Shown: positions 7,609 through 16,497, numbered from the stretch's first letter. The stretch is DNA of 64,000 nt from 34-65-8 sp046294735 (GCA_046294735.1 JBKBKB010000002.1:1-64000); one strand, 5' to 3'. The notes: generated by a model from the letters alone, not told the origin. Numbers and translations are program-made.

Positions 7609-8829
7609 CTATATGCCGGCCCGGTCGAACGCCTGGGCGAGATCCGCGATCACATCAAGCGGGTCTTCCAGCCCGACGTTGATCCGCAGCATGCCCTGCC
7701 CGATGCCCATCTCAATCCGTGCATCCTCGCCCATGTTGGCGTGGGTGGTGCTGGCCGGGTGGCACAGCAGGCTGCGCGCATCGCCGATGTTGTTGGAGAT
7801 ATCGACCAGTTCGAGCGCGTCGAGGAAGGCAAACGCCGCCTCGCGCCCGCCGTTCAGGTCAAAGGCGAAGATCGGGCCAGTCATCACCATTTGCTGCATC
7901 GCCATTGCGTGGCGCGGGTGGCTCGGCAGGCCCGGGTGCATCACCCGCCCCGCGCCCTTGCCCAGCCGTTCCTCGACGAACCGGCCGACTTCGAGCGCGT
8001 TCTCGCTCTGGCGGCGGGCGCGCAGATCGAGCGTTTCCAGCCCCTTATGCACCACCCAGGCGTTGAACGGCGACAGGTTGGGGCCGGTGTTGCGCTGGAA
8101 CGGCAGCAGCACCTCGTTGATGAACTGCTCGGTGCCGCACACCGCACCGGCCAGCACCCGGCCCTGCCCGTCCATCAGCTTGGTCGCGCTATAGGCGACC
8201 ACGTCCGCCCCGAAATCGAGCGGGCGCTGGAGCGCGCTGGTGGCAAAGGCGTTGTCGACCACGCTTACGATCCCGTGGGCGCGGGCGAGGCCGCAGACAT
8301 AGGCGAGGTCGACAATGTCGAGCGTCGGGTTGGCCGGGGTTTCGAAGAAAAACACCTTGGTGTTGGGCCGAATTGCGGCTTCCCAGGCAGCGTTGTCCGT
8401 GCTGTCGATCACGCTCACTTCGATCCCGAAGCGCGGGCACAAGTGGTCGAGCAGCCAGCGGCACGATCCGAACGCAGCCCGCGCGCCGACCACATGGTCC
8501 CCTGCCGAAAGCTGGCACAGCAGCGCGGTGGTCATCGCGGCCATCCCGCTGGCCTGGGCACGGCAGGCCTCGGCCCCTTCCATCAGGGCGATGCGTTCCT
8601 CCAGCATCGCGACCGTCGGGTTCTGCAGACGCGAATAGGTCATCCCCTGCGCCTCGCCCGCGAACCGGTCGGCAACGGTCTGCGCGTCGTCGTAAGTATA
8701 GCCGCTGGAGAGGAACAGCGCTTCGCTGGTCTCGCCATGTTCGCTGCGCCAGGTGCCGCCGCGCACCGCCTGGGTCGCGGGGCGCCATTTGGAGGTGATC
8801 GAGCGGTCGGTGCCGGTGGTCTTTTTCAT
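7609..8829 (-). CDS. metZ: O-succinylhomoserine sulfhydrylase
   Basis: PLP enzyme of the Cys/Met-metabolism family, 406 residues, the usual length. It makes homocysteine from O-succinylhomoserine and sulfide in the direct sulfhydrylation route of methionine synthesis. The cofactor lysine is K217 in SATKLMDGQGR; YSRLQNPT (about residues 65-72) and VVDNAFATS (about 190-198) are the other PLP-site motifs. The sequence matches MetZ more closely than cystathionine gamma-synthase, though this subfamily call is by eye. It lies 11 bp after the tetR gene and 22 bp before the probable true start of tauE, so a three-gene operon is likely. No S-adenosylmethionine riboswitch is seen in front. Confidence 0.93.
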   Translation of the reverse strand: MKKTTGTDRSITSKWRPATQAVRGGTWRSEHGETSEALFLSSGYTYDDAQTVADRFAGEAQGMTYSRLQNPTVAMLEERIALMEGAEACRAQASGMAAMTTALLCQLSAGDHVVGARAAFGSCRWLLDHLCPRFGIEVSVIDSTDNAAWEAAIRPNTKVFFFETPANPTLDIVDLAYVCGLARAHGIVSVVDNAFATSALQRPLDFGADVVAYSATKLMDGQGRVLAGAVCGTEQFINEVLLPFQRNTGPNLSPFNAWVVHKGLETLDLRARRQSENALEVGRFVEERLGKGAGRVMHPGLPSHPRHAMAMQQMVMTGPIFAFDLNGGREAAFAFLDALELVDISNNIGDARSLLCHPASTTHANMGEDARIEMGIGQGMLRINVGLEDPLDVIADLAQAFDRAGI

Positions 8830-8840
8830 GGGTTGGCGCC

Positions 8841-9395
8841 TTAGGACGGGCGCGTTGCGCCTGCAAGCGAGGCGAGGCCTGCGCGCGGAATGTCCCCCCG
8901 CCCGACTGCGGCGAGCATCTGCGCGCCCTCGATATAGGTCAGCACCATCCGCGCACCCGCCTGCGGGTCGGGATCATCTTCGGGCAGGTGATCGACCACC
9001 CAGTGCAGCAGTCCGTCCATGATCGCGCCCGCCGCCTCCAGATAGGCCGCGTTGCCGCTGGCGCAGCCCGCGACGATGTCCCACCACACCCGCATGAACG
9101 GCTGGAAGGCGCCCTCCCCCGTGATCGCCAGCACCTGAGCGATGCAGTCGGCGCGCGAGGCTGCGCGGGCGGCGGGAAAGGCCTGGTCGAGCGCGGCCGC
9201 AAACTGTTCCGCCAGATAGGCCAGCAGGTCTGCCACCAGCCGTTCCTTGCTGCCGAAATGGTACAGCAACATCCGGTCGCTGGTACCCGCTGCGCGGGCG
9301 AGCGGGCGCAGGCTGGCATCGGCCAGGCCATGCGCCAGCACATACGCGGCGAGGCGCGGCAAGAGGATTGCACGGGACAGGCGGAGCGCGGTCAT
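8841..9395 (-). CDS. TetR-family transcriptional regulator
   Basis: Dimeric repressor of about 184 residues. The N-terminal HTH covers residues 10-55 (HGLADASLRPLARAAGTSDRMLLYHFGSKERLVADLL), with the family hallmark YHFGSKE. The C-terminal ligand domain is not diagnostic. It is divergent from a membrane-protein gene at 9468, and the 72-bp gap holds two copies of a 16-bp inverted repeat that are almost certainly its operators. It also leads metZ and tauE on its own strand, so it may regulate both sides. The inducer is unknown; the context suggests a sulfur or hydrophobic compound. Confidence 0.92.
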   Translation of the reverse strand: MTALRLSRAILLPRLAAYVLAHGLADASLRPLARAAGTSDRMLLYHFGSKERLVADLLAYLAEQFAAALDQAFPAARAASRADCIAQVLAITGEGAFQPFMRVWWDIVAGCASGNAAYLEAAGAIMDGLLHWVVDHLPEDDPDPQAGARMVLTYIEGAQMLAAVGRGDIPRAGLASLAGATRPS

Positions 9396-9402
9396 GCGCT
9401 CT

Positions 9403-9446
9403 TGTAGCGAGTGCTACATATTGATACAACTGTAGCGAGTGCTACG
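9403..9446. promoter_or_regulatory. Twin operator for the TetR regulator
   Basis: Two copies of TGTAGC-GAGT-GCTACA: a perfect 6-4-6 inverted repeat at 9403-9418, and a second at 9431-9446 that differs only in its last base. They lie 28 bp apart start to start, on nearly the same helix face after about 2.7 turns. The first copy begins 7 bp from the tetR start codon and the second ends 21 bp before the divergent ATG, so occupancy would block both promoters. Confidence 0.8.
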
Positions 9447-9467
9447 CTCGATTCGGGGAGATGGATC

Positions 9468-9863
9468 ATGGATATGGGAACCTGGCTGTTCGTCATTGGA
9501 GCGGCCGTCGTCGGTCCGATCATGGTGCGCATCCTGACCGCCCACAGCGCCATCGGCTCGCCCGAACTGGCCGCTCTGCTGCTCGCGGCCTTTGCCGCCT
9601 TCAGCGCCTTCACCATCGCGCAGGAAGGGGTGATGACCGTGGTGGCCAACCATACGATGAATTTCTGGGGGACGCAGGTGTGGTACGACCTGCTGATCGC
9701 GGTCAGCCTGGCGCTGTTCTTCATCATGCCCCGCGCCCGCGCTGCCGGGATGAATCCGCTTCCATGGGTGCTGTTTGTCGCCGCGACGGCCAGCATCGGC
9801 CTGCTGGCGATGGTGACGCGGCTGTGGTGGCTGGAGCGCCTTGGGAGACAAGGGCAAGTCTGA
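9468..9863 (+). CDS. Small integral membrane protein of unknown function
   Basis: About 131 residues with four predicted membrane helices: residues 4-22 (TWLFVIGAAVVGPIMVRIL), 30-52, 70-88 and 97-118. An AN-HTMNFWGTQVWYDL stretch between helices 2 and 3 suggests a conserved polar site. It resembles small membrane proteins found next to TetR genes in sphingomonads, which I cannot name. The ATG at 9468 is supported by GGGGAG 7-8 nt upstream. Its promoter region is shared with the twin operator, so it is probably derepressed when the TetR protein binds its ligand. Confidence 0.75.
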   Translation: MDMGTWLFVIGAAVVGPIMVRILTAHSAIGSPELAALLLAAFAAFSAFTIAQEGVMTVVANHTMNFWGTQVWYDLLIAVSLALFFIMPRARAAGMNPLPWVLFVAATASIGLLAMVTRLWWLERLGRQGQV

Positions 9864-9871
9864 GCAGGGCC

Positions 9872-10018
9872 CTATTCCGGGTCCGCTTCCACCTGCCAGC
9901 CCACTTCGGTCTTGATCATGCGCACGCCGCACCGGCGGCACCGGCCGATATATGTATCATAATCGCGAAGACGAATACGTTTGCGGTCAATCGTATGACC
10001 GAACACTCGACACAACAT
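9872..10018 (-). CDS. 48-residue zinc-ribbon-like protein
   Basis: Short gene on the strand opposite to its neighbours. Translation from ATG 10018 begins MLCRVFGH and contains RCRRCGVRM around residue 28, ending WQVEADPE. The cysteines C27-x2-C30, with C3 and H8, could form one zinc site; this spacing is inference. The product is basic in its first half. A purine-rich AGGG about 10 nt upstream is a reasonable ribosome-binding site. It converges on the membrane-protein gene, whose stop is only 8 bp away. No family is recognised; similar short single-ribbon proteins are often missed by length cut-offs. Confidence 0.6.
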   Translation of the reverse strand: MLCRVFGHTIDRKRIRLRDYDTYIGRCRRCGVRMIKTEVGWQVEADPE

Positions 10019-10108
10019 TTATCAATTGCCCTGCACTATGGAAGATGGGGCGACCCTACTCGTCCTGCGTGCGTTCGGGCGTGTCGTTCGGTGCGCCGCC
10101 CGTGGGAA

Positions 10109-10143
10109 TGTCACTAGCACTACAATGTGACAAAACAATTGTT
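10109..10143. promoter_or_regulatory. Dyads upstream of the PMT glycosyltransferase
   Basis: A perfect inverted repeat TGTCAC-N12-GTGACA (10109-10132) is followed at once by the 10-bp palindrome AACAATTGTT (10134-10143). Both sit in the 183-bp gap between the small zinc-ribbon gene and the glycosyltransferase at 10202, in a locally AT-richer stretch. They look like protein-binding sites; no known regulator consensus is matched. Nothing else is supported in this gap. Confidence 0.35.
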
Positions 10144-10201
10144 GAATTGCGCGGAAGTCAGCGCTTGCCCCTGGAATAGGCACGATTTATCCAGAACACA
10201 G

Positions 10202-11476
10202 ATGAACCAGCCCCCTGCCCCGCTTCGCGATCCGGTGCTTGGGTGCGCGCTGGTCTCGCTGGGGTTTCTGGCGCTGGTGCTGGTGCGAATCGGCCTTGTG
10301 CCGGCGCCCTACTTCGACGAAGTGCACTATGTTCCCGCCGCGCGCGCCCTGCTGGAAGGCAGCGGCTGGCTCAATCGCGAACACCCTCCGCTCGGCAAGG
10401 AGCTGATCGCGCTGGGTATGATGATGCTGGGTGACAGTCCGCTTGGCTGGCGGATCATGCCCGCCCTGGCCGGGGCGCTGACCCTGTTCGCAGCCATGCG
10501 CGCGCTGTGGTTTGCCAGCCACGCGCGCTTTGCCACAATAGCCTACGGCATACTGCTGACGAGTGGCGGCTTCCTGTTCGTGCAGGCGCGGATCGCCATG
10601 CTCGACGGGTTCATGGCGGCGTTCCTCATGGTGGCACTGTGGCAGCTGGCGGCAGCGGTGCGCCAGCCGGAAACCGGGCGTTTGCGGCTGGCGATCGCCG
10701 GGATCGCGCTGGGCCTGTCACTGGGGGCCAAGTGGAACGTCGCGCCGCTGGTGATGCTGCCCGGCATCGCGTTCCTCATCGCCCGTGTGGCGGCAGGGCG
10801 GCGGCGCCTGCTGCTGAGCCAGCGCGGGATCCCCGTGCCGGGCCTATCGCTGGCAGAGGCCGCACTATGGCTCGGGCTGATTCCCCTGCTGGTTTATTGG
10901 GCGACCTTCCTCCCGGTCGCGGGACTGGCTGCCCAGCCGCTCGACCCGGCATCGTTCCTTGCCCTGCACTACGAAGTCATCGCGCTGCAGCAGAGCGTGA
11001 CCGAGGCCCATCCCTACCAGTCGACCTGGCTTCAATGGGTGCTGAACACCCGCCCGATCTGGTACCTCTACGAGCCGGTCGCGGGCGTGCAGCGCGGCAT
11101 CTTGCTGCTCGGCAACCCGCTGACCATGCTGGCCGGACTACCCGCGCTGGCCTGGTGCCTGTGGGCGGGAATGCGCGAGCGGCGGTGGGACGCGCTTTCA
11201 GTGGCGGTGCTCTATGGTGCCGCTCTCGGCCTATGGCTGGTCGCGCCCAAGCCGGTGCAGTTCTATTACCACTATTTCCTGCCCAATCTGTTCCTGCTGG
11301 CAGCGCTGGCGCTGTTGCTGGATGGGTTCTGGCACAAGCGCACCCGCTGGCTGGCGCTGGGCCTGCCTGCTGCCAGCCTGGCGCTGTTCGCCTGGTTCTA
11401 TCCGATCCTGTCCGCCGCCCCGTTGGCCGATGAATATGCCTTCGAGCGATGGATGTGGCTCGATAGCTGGCGCTAG
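10202..11476 (+). CDS. PMT-family (GT39-like) polyprenyl-phosphate glycosyltransferase
   Basis: Integral membrane glycosyltransferase of about 424 residues and 10-11 membrane helices. It would take a sugar from a polyprenyl-phosphate donor and attach it to a protein or lipid on the outer side of the inner membrane. The first loop has FDEVHYVPAARALLEG, with the acidic D-E catalytic pair around residue 37, then NREHPPLGKELIALG, both hallmarks of the protein O-mannosyltransferase fold. The start at ATG 10202 (MNQPPAP) precedes the first helix directly. It converges on a DPM1-like donor synthase; the two TAG stops share the palindrome CTAG, so the pair probably works together. Confidence 0.88.
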   Translation: MNQPPAPLRDPVLGCALVSLGFLALVLVRIGLVPAPYFDEVHYVPAARALLEGSGWLNREHPPLGKELIALGMMMLGDSPLGWRIMPALAGALTLFAAMRALWFASHARFATIAYGILLTSGGFLFVQARIAMLDGFMAAFLMVALWQLAAAVRQPETGRLRLAIAGIALGLSLGAKWNVAPLVMLPGIAFLIARVAAGRRRLLLSQRGIPVPGLSLAEAALWLGLIPLLVYWATFLPVAGLAAQPLDPASFLALHYEVIALQQSVTEAHPYQSTWLQWVLNTRPIWYLYEPVAGVQRGILLLGNPLTMLAGLPALAWCLWAGMRERRWDALSVAVLYGAALGLWLVAPKPVQFYYHYFLPNLFLLAALALLLDGFWHKRTRWLALGLPAASLALFAWFYPILSAAPLADEYAFERWMWLDSWR

Positions 11477-12564
11477 TACCGACCCCACACGAACCGGCTC
11501 GACAGGGCGTAGTTCCACACCGCCCCGACCATGATACCCGCTGCGCCCGCCAGCAACCAGTAAAGCCCGCGCGCTTCCAGCAGGCTCGCCACCGCCACAT
11601 TGGCCAGTGCGCCGACCGCGCAGGTCAGGCAAAAGCCCACCCACCCGGCCAGCATGGCCCGGACCCCGTGCAGCCGCCGGTCGCGATAGGTCAGGGCATT
11701 GTTGAGAAGGAAATTGCCGGTCATCGCCACGAAGGTCGCGAGCGCCTGAGCCTGCCAGAACAGTCCAGTCAGCGCGGGGTAAAGCAGTGCCAGCACCGCC
11801 AGGTGGACCACCACGCCGAGCGCACCGACTGTGCCGAACAGGGCAAACCGGGTCGGGATGATCCGGCCAAACCAGCGGTCGTAAAGACCGGCAAGAAAAT
11901 CGAGCAGGATCGCCGGTTCCAGCTTGCTCGTCCCTGCGCGCCGGGCAGCAAAGGCGAGCGGGAACTCACGCACCCGCAGCGGTTCCGGCGCGCTGGCAAG
12001 AATGTCCAGCAAAAGCTTGAAACCTATCCCTGAGAGGCGCGGCGAGAGCGCGCGGAAAAGGTCGCTGCGGAGCAGGAAATATCCGCTCAGCGGGTCGCTC
12101 AGTTGTTCGCCCGTGGCCAGCCGGACCAACGCATTGCCCAGCCCTGATAGCCGCTCCCGCTCGGGCGCGTGCCAGCCTGCGGTGCTGGCGCCTGCGGCAA
12201 ATCGCGATGCGACCGACACGTCGGCGTGGCCGCCTTCGACCTCGGCCAGCATGGCGGGCAGCAACGCGGGATCGTGCTGATGGTCGGCGTCCATCACCGC
12301 GGCGAAGGGCGCGGCGGTGGCGCACATCCCTTCGATCGCAGCCGAAGCCAGCCCGCGCCGCCCGAACCGCTCGATCACCCGCACGCGCGGGTCGAGCCGC
12401 CCGATCCGGCGCGCTTCCTCGGCCGTGCCGTCGGCGCTGTTGTCATCGACCACGATCGCTTCCCAGGCGATGCCCGCCAACGCGGCATCGATCCGGGCGA
12501 TCAGGGACGCGAGGTTGTCGCGCTCTTCAAGGGTGGGGAGGATGATGGCGAGCCGCAGGCTCAC
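11473..12564 (-). CDS. Polyprenyl-phosphate sugar synthase fused to a GtrA membrane domain
   Basis: Two-domain protein of 363 residues. Residues 1-230 are a GT-A family 2 glycosyltransferase of the dolichol-phosphate-mannose-synthase type: LPTLEERDNL, the VVDDNSADGTAEEARR nucleotide site and the DADHQHDP metal motif. Residues 235-363 form a GtrA-like domain of four helices that usually anchors the enzyme or flips the lipid-linked sugar. It would load mannose or another hexose on undecaprenyl phosphate for the convergent PMT enzyme. Its ATG overlaps the leuB stop by 4 bp, so it is translated at the end of the recO-leuB unit. The sugar is unknown. Confidence 0.9.
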   Translation of the reverse strand: MSLRLAIILPTLEERDNLASLIARIDAALAGIAWEAIVVDDNSADGTAEEARRIGRLDPRVRVIERFGRRGLASAAIEGMCATAAPFAAVMDADHQHDPALLPAMLAEVEGGHADVSVASRFAAGASTAGWHAPERERLSGLGNALVRLATGEQLSDPLSGYFLLRSDLFRALSPRLSGIGFKLLLDILASAPEPLRVREFPLAFAARRAGTSKLEPAILLDFLAGLYDRWFGRIIPTRFALFGTVGALGVVVHLAVLALLYPALTGLFWQAQALATFVAMTGNFLLNNALTYRDRRLHGVRAMLAGWVGFCLTCAVGALANVAVASLLEARGLYWLLAGAAGIMVGAVWNYALSSRFVWGRY

Positions 12565-13619
12565 AGTCGCTCCACCACCGCATCGCCGATGGCGCGGGTC
12601 CCAGCGCTGCCGCCGAGGTCGCCGCCGCGCACGCCGTCCGCCAATGCACAGGCCACCGCCGCTTCGATCCGCGCCGCCTCGGCCTCGCGGGCGAAGCTGT
12701 GGCGCAGCATCATCGCCGCACTGAGGATCGCCGCCATCGGGTTGGCCTTGCCCTGCCCGGCAATATCAGGCGCGCTGCCGTGGATCGGCTCATAGAGCCC
12801 GAACGTGCCGTGCGCGGTTTGCCGCTCACCCAAGCTGGCGCTGGCAAGCAATCCGATTGATCCGACGCACATGCTGGCCTGGTCGCTGAGAATATCGCCG
12901 AACAGGTTGCCGGTCAGCACCACGTCGAACGCGCCGGGCGCGCGGACCAGCTGCATCGCGGCATTGTCGACATACATGTGGTCGAGCGTAACATCGGGAT
13001 AATCGGCGGCGACCTCGATCACCACATCGCGCCATAGCTGGCTGGTTTCCAGCACATTGGCCTTGTCGACACTGGTCAGGCGCTTGCCCCGGCCCTGCGC
13101 CGCGCGGAAGGCGAGATGGGCGATCCGCCGCACCTCATCCTCGGCATAGGCCATCATGTCCCAGCCCTGCCGCCGACCATCGTCGAGCGTGCGGTGGCCC
13201 TTGTCACCGAAATAGACATCGCCGTTCAGTTCGCGCACGATCAGCAGGTCGATTTCGCGGGCGATTTCGGGACGAAGGGCCGACAATTCCTCCAGCCCGG
13301 CAAAAGCCTTCGCCGGGCGCAGGTTGGCGAACAGAGACAGGTGGGTGCGCAGGCCGAGCACGGCCTGTTCCGGGCGCAGCGCCCGTTCCAGATGGTCGCA
13401 AGCCGGATCGCCGACCGCGCCGAACAGCACCGCGTCACTGGCGCGGGCAAGGTCAATAGTCTCTTGCGGCAGCGGGTGGCCGTGGGCGCGGTATGCCGCC
13501 GCGCCAACATTGCCCTCGGCCAATTCCAGCCCAGGCAGGTCAAGCGCCGCAAGCACCCGCACCGCTTCATCCGTGACTTCAGGGCCGATCCCGTCGCCTG
13601 CCAGAACTGCAATCTTCAT
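12561..13619 (-). CDS. leuB: 3-isopropylmalate dehydrogenase
   Basis: Oxidises and decarboxylates 3-isopropylmalate with NAD+ in leucine synthesis. 352 residues, full length. Start AVLAGDGIGPEVTDEAVRVL and the substrate/metal segment VDNAAMQLVRAPGAFDVVLTGNLFGDILSD (about residues 219-248) are diagnostic; GLYEPIHGSAPDIAGQGKANP supplies the NAD+ adenine pocket and rules out isocitrate dehydrogenase. Its ATG overlaps the recO stop by 4 bp and its stop overlaps the next start by 4 bp, giving a translationally coupled recO-leuB-glycosyltransferase run. leuC, leuD and leuA are not in the window. Confidence 0.96.
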   Translation of the reverse strand: MKIAVLAGDGIGPEVTDEAVRVLAALDLPGLELAEGNVGAAAYRAHGHPLPQETIDLARASDAVLFGAVGDPACDHLERALRPEQAVLGLRTHLSLFANLRPAKAFAGLEELSALRPEIAREIDLLIVRELNGDVYFGDKGHRTLDDGRRQGWDMMAYAEDEVRRIAHLAFRAAQGRGKRLTSVDKANVLETSQLWRDVVIEVAADYPDVTLDHMYVDNAAMQLVRAPGAFDVVLTGNLFGDILSDQASMCVGSIGLLASASLGERQTAHGTFGLYEPIHGSAPDIAGQGKANPMAAILSAAMMLRHSFAREAEAARIEAAVACALADGVRGGDLGGSAGTRAIGDAVVERL

Positions 13620-14218
13620 GCTTTCATCCGCCCCAACCTGTCCCGCAGGATATCGCGGGCGGCCATAACATCGCGGTTCCGCTCGGCAAGCAGGTAGCGC
13701 GCGATCAGCGGCCCCTGCCGGGCAAGCATTTCAAGCAGCGCGGCAAGATCGGCTTCGGCGGGCGGTGCATGGCCGCCATAGCCAAGCTCGCGCAGCAGCA
13801 GCGCCTCGTAAGCGATCAGCCCGCGCAGCCAGTCTCGCGCGCTGCCGGCATGGCAGATCGCACGAAGAAGCGCATCCAGCGTGTTGTAAAGCCCTGCATA
13901 GACTGACCGCTCCGGCAGCGCGCTGGCAGTCAGCGCCGTGGCCCAGCCGATCGCTGCGGCGGGCAGCGGCTCACCCAGCCACGGGGCGCGACTTTCGACC
14001 AGTTCGAGCCGGGCAAACGGCAACTGACTGTCAGTTTTCGCCCGCAGGTCGATCGCCACCAGGTTGCCCGGAATGACCACCGGCCGCAGCACCCGCCCGC
14101 GCCCGCCCGCAACATAAGCCGCAACCAGGCCGTGATTCTCGGTCAGGAACCGCGCGATTACCGCAGTTTCACCGTGCTGCCGCGCGGCAAGGAGGATGGC
14201 GGGGGCGGACAGGTTCAT
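13616..14218 (-). CDS. recO: DNA repair protein RecO
   Basis: Loads RecA on SSB-coated gaps together with RecR and anneals complementary strands. 200 residues, near the short end for the family (200-250). The N-terminal OB fold is visible as ILLAARQHGETAVIARFLTENHGLVAAYVAGGRG, followed by the helical domain with RGLIAYEALLLRELGYG. The zinc-finger cysteines found in some RecO proteins are absent, as in many alphaproteobacterial copies. It is coupled to leuB by a 4-bp overlap and follows ubiK by 16 bp on the same strand, so the four genes ubiK-recO-leuB-GT2 may share a transcript. Confidence 0.9.
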   Translation of the reverse strand: MNLSAPAILLAARQHGETAVIARFLTENHGLVAAYVAGGRGRVLRPVVIPGNLVAIDLRAKTDSQLPFARLELVESRAPWLGEPLPAAAIGWATALTASALPERSVYAGLYNTLDALLRAICHAGSARDWLRGLIAYEALLLRELGYGGHAPPAEADLAALLEMLARQGPLIARYLLAERNRDVMAARDILRDRLGRMKA

Positions 14219-14234
14219 CCGCGCAGGTCCGCAG

Positions 14235-14480
14235 CTATTTCAGCTTAGCTTCCAGCGCAGCAAGGCGTTCAGCGAGTTTCTCGTTTTCTTCGCGGGCCTT
14301 CGCGGCCATCGCCTTGACGGCGTCAAATTCCTCGCGCGACACGAAATCCATCCCGCCCATGGTTTCGCGGATGCGCTCACGGGCGCTTTCACGGGCTTCG
14401 CGGGTCATACCGGCAAAGGTGCCTGCCGCCCCGTTGAGCAACTTGACGAAATCGGCGATCATCGGGTTCTGGCTCTGCAT
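14235..14480 (-). CDS. ubiK: Ubiquinone-biosynthesis accessory factor UbiK
   Basis: 81-residue membrane-fusogenic (BMFP, DUF526) protein that helps assemble the soluble Ubi complex with UbiJ in Proteobacteria. It starts SQNPMIADFVKLLNGAAGTF and ends in a coiled coil rich in Glu, Lys and Ala (about residues 45-81, FVSREEFDAVKAMAAKAREENEKLAERLAALEAK), the standard layout and length. No other ubi gene is nearby. It is 16 bp upstream of recO on the same strand. Confidence is high for the family and moderate for the ubiquinone role in this lineage. Confidence 0.88.
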   Translation of the reverse strand: MQSQNPMIADFVKLLNGAAGTFAGMTREARESARERIRETMGGMDFVSREEFDAVKAMAAKAREENEKLAERLAALEAKLK

Positions 14481-14516
14481 CGCGCCTATGTGGGCGGGAT
14501 GAGCCGATTCCTCAAC

Positions 14517-15071
14517 TCAAAATTCGATCCGCTGCTGCGCCTGGGTGGGGTTGGCGCCGTCGAATTCGGGATTGAGGCGGAGGAACTCATAATTGAGCAG
14601 GGTTGCGAAACTGGTCCAGGCCAGCAGCGGCACCATCAGCCACGCCGCCAGCTTGCGCACTTTGGCGAACAGCAACACGGTCAGCAGCGTGTTGGCCACG
14701 ACCACCCCCAACAGGACCAGCGCCAAGGTTATCTGTTGGAATGCGAAGAACAGCGGGCTCCACCCCAGCAAAAGCACAAACAGCACGCCGAAAGAAACCA
14801 GCGCCGCCGTGCGCCCGCGCGCGCCCCAGGCCGCGCCGACCAGCGCCACGGCGATACCCATCAAGACATAGAGCGTGCCCCAGACGATGCCGAACCAGAT
14901 CGGATCGGGGTAGAGATCGGGTTTCTGCAGCGCGTCAAACCAAGGGTTGCCCGGGCCGCTGCCACTGAGCCGGCCAGCAAAGGAGCCGAGCAGCACGAAT
15001 GCCGGCACGGTGAACAGCGACCAGCGAAACACGCTGGCGCGGATCTGGGCTTGCGAGGCAAGGCCGCTCAT
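14517..15071 (-). CDS. TspO/MBR family protein (tryptophan-rich sensory protein)
   Basis: Five-helix membrane protein of about 184 residues. TspO binds tetrapyrroles and cholesterol-like ligands and in alphaproteobacteria modulates pigment-gene expression in response to oxygen. Signature residues are in GNPWFDALQKPDLYPDPIWFGIVWGTLYVLMGIA, with the conserved Trp-Pro pattern, and in NYEFLRLNP near the C-terminus. The start is ATG 15071 because GGGGAGAG precedes it by 5 nt, although the frame is open for 26 more codons upstream. It is longer at the C-terminus than the 160-residue norm. No bacteriochlorophyll genes are in this window. Confidence 0.85.
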   Translation of the reverse strand: MSGLASQAQIRASVFRWSLFTVPAFVLLGSFAGRLSGSGPGNPWFDALQKPDLYPDPIWFGIVWGTLYVLMGIAVALVGAAWGARGRTAALVSFGVLFVLLLGWSPLFFAFQQITLALVLLGVVVANTLLTVLLFAKVRKLAAWLMVPLLAWTSFATLLNYEFLRLNPEFDGANPTQAQQRIEF

Positions 15072-15170
15072 TATCTCTCCCCGAAGGCAGGTTGCGACGC
15101 GATTCGGCGCGCGCGCCTTGTGCCAAGCAGCGGCCGCAGGCGCAACCAATCGTCCAATAACTGCCGGATT

Positions 15171-15908
<738 letters not shown>

Positions 15909-15960
15909 GGACGGACACGCGGTTAGCGCGCATTACACGCACATGAAACACGGAGTTTGC

Positions 15961-16497
15961 ATGTCCCCTGGCCGTATCCTCGTATCCACCCTCTCACTCG
16001 TCTCGCTCTGCGCGCTCGGCGCCTGTGGGCGCGTGGTGCCGGGAGCCGCCCCTCCCCCTGTGGCGACGCCGTCGCCCCGCCCTAATCCGCCGCCGGTGCT
16101 GGCCCCGCCCCCGGCTGCAGCATGGGACCGCGAACCGGCCACGCCGGGCACCTGGACCCACCGCATGGCCGGACGCGACAGTGTGGCCGAATTCGCCTCA
16201 CCGCAGGGCCGCTTGTTGTTCCAGATGATCTGCACCGCCGACCGCGAGGTCGAGCTGGCCACGACCGGCACAGCACCGGGCGCGCGGGCGATGACCGTCC
16301 GCACACGCACGCTGGAACGCGCCGTGTCCGCCGATCCGCGCGAAGGCGCAGTCACGGCCAAGCTTGCGCCCCGCGATCCGTTGCTGGCGGCAATGGCCTA
16401 TTCGCGCGGCCGGTTTGCAGTGGAAGTACCAGGATTGCAGGCGCTTTATCTTCCATCATGGCCCGAAGTGACGCGGGTGGTGGACGATTGCCAGTAA
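15961..16497 (+). CDS. Predicted lipoprotein of unknown function
   Basis: 178 residues. A type II signal peptide fills residues 1-21 and ends in a lipobox LGAC with Cys22 as the acyl anchor. A proline/alanine-rich tether of about 35 residues (PPPVATPSPRPNPPP) follows, then a compact domain containing AEFASPQGRLLFQMICTADREVEL and ending in VVDDCQ; the two later cysteines could form a disulfide. Residue after Cys is Gly, so outer-membrane sorting is expected. ATG 15961 is chosen for GGAG 5-8 nt upstream and the ideal signal-peptide length. No named domain is recognised. A long non-coding stretch follows it. Confidence 0.78.
   Translation: MSPGRILVSTLSLVSLCALGACGRVVPGAAPPPVATPSPRPNPPPVLAPPPAAAWDREPATPGTWTHRMAGRDSVAEFASPQGRLLFQMICTADREVELATTGTAPGARAMTVRTRTLERAVSADPREGAVTAKLAPRDPLLAAMAYSRGRFAVEVPGLQALYLPSWPEVTRVVDDCQ

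Noticed and set aside
7567..8844. Long + frame over metZ
   Set aside because: Antisense to a clear PLP enzyme; no ribosome-binding site or motif.
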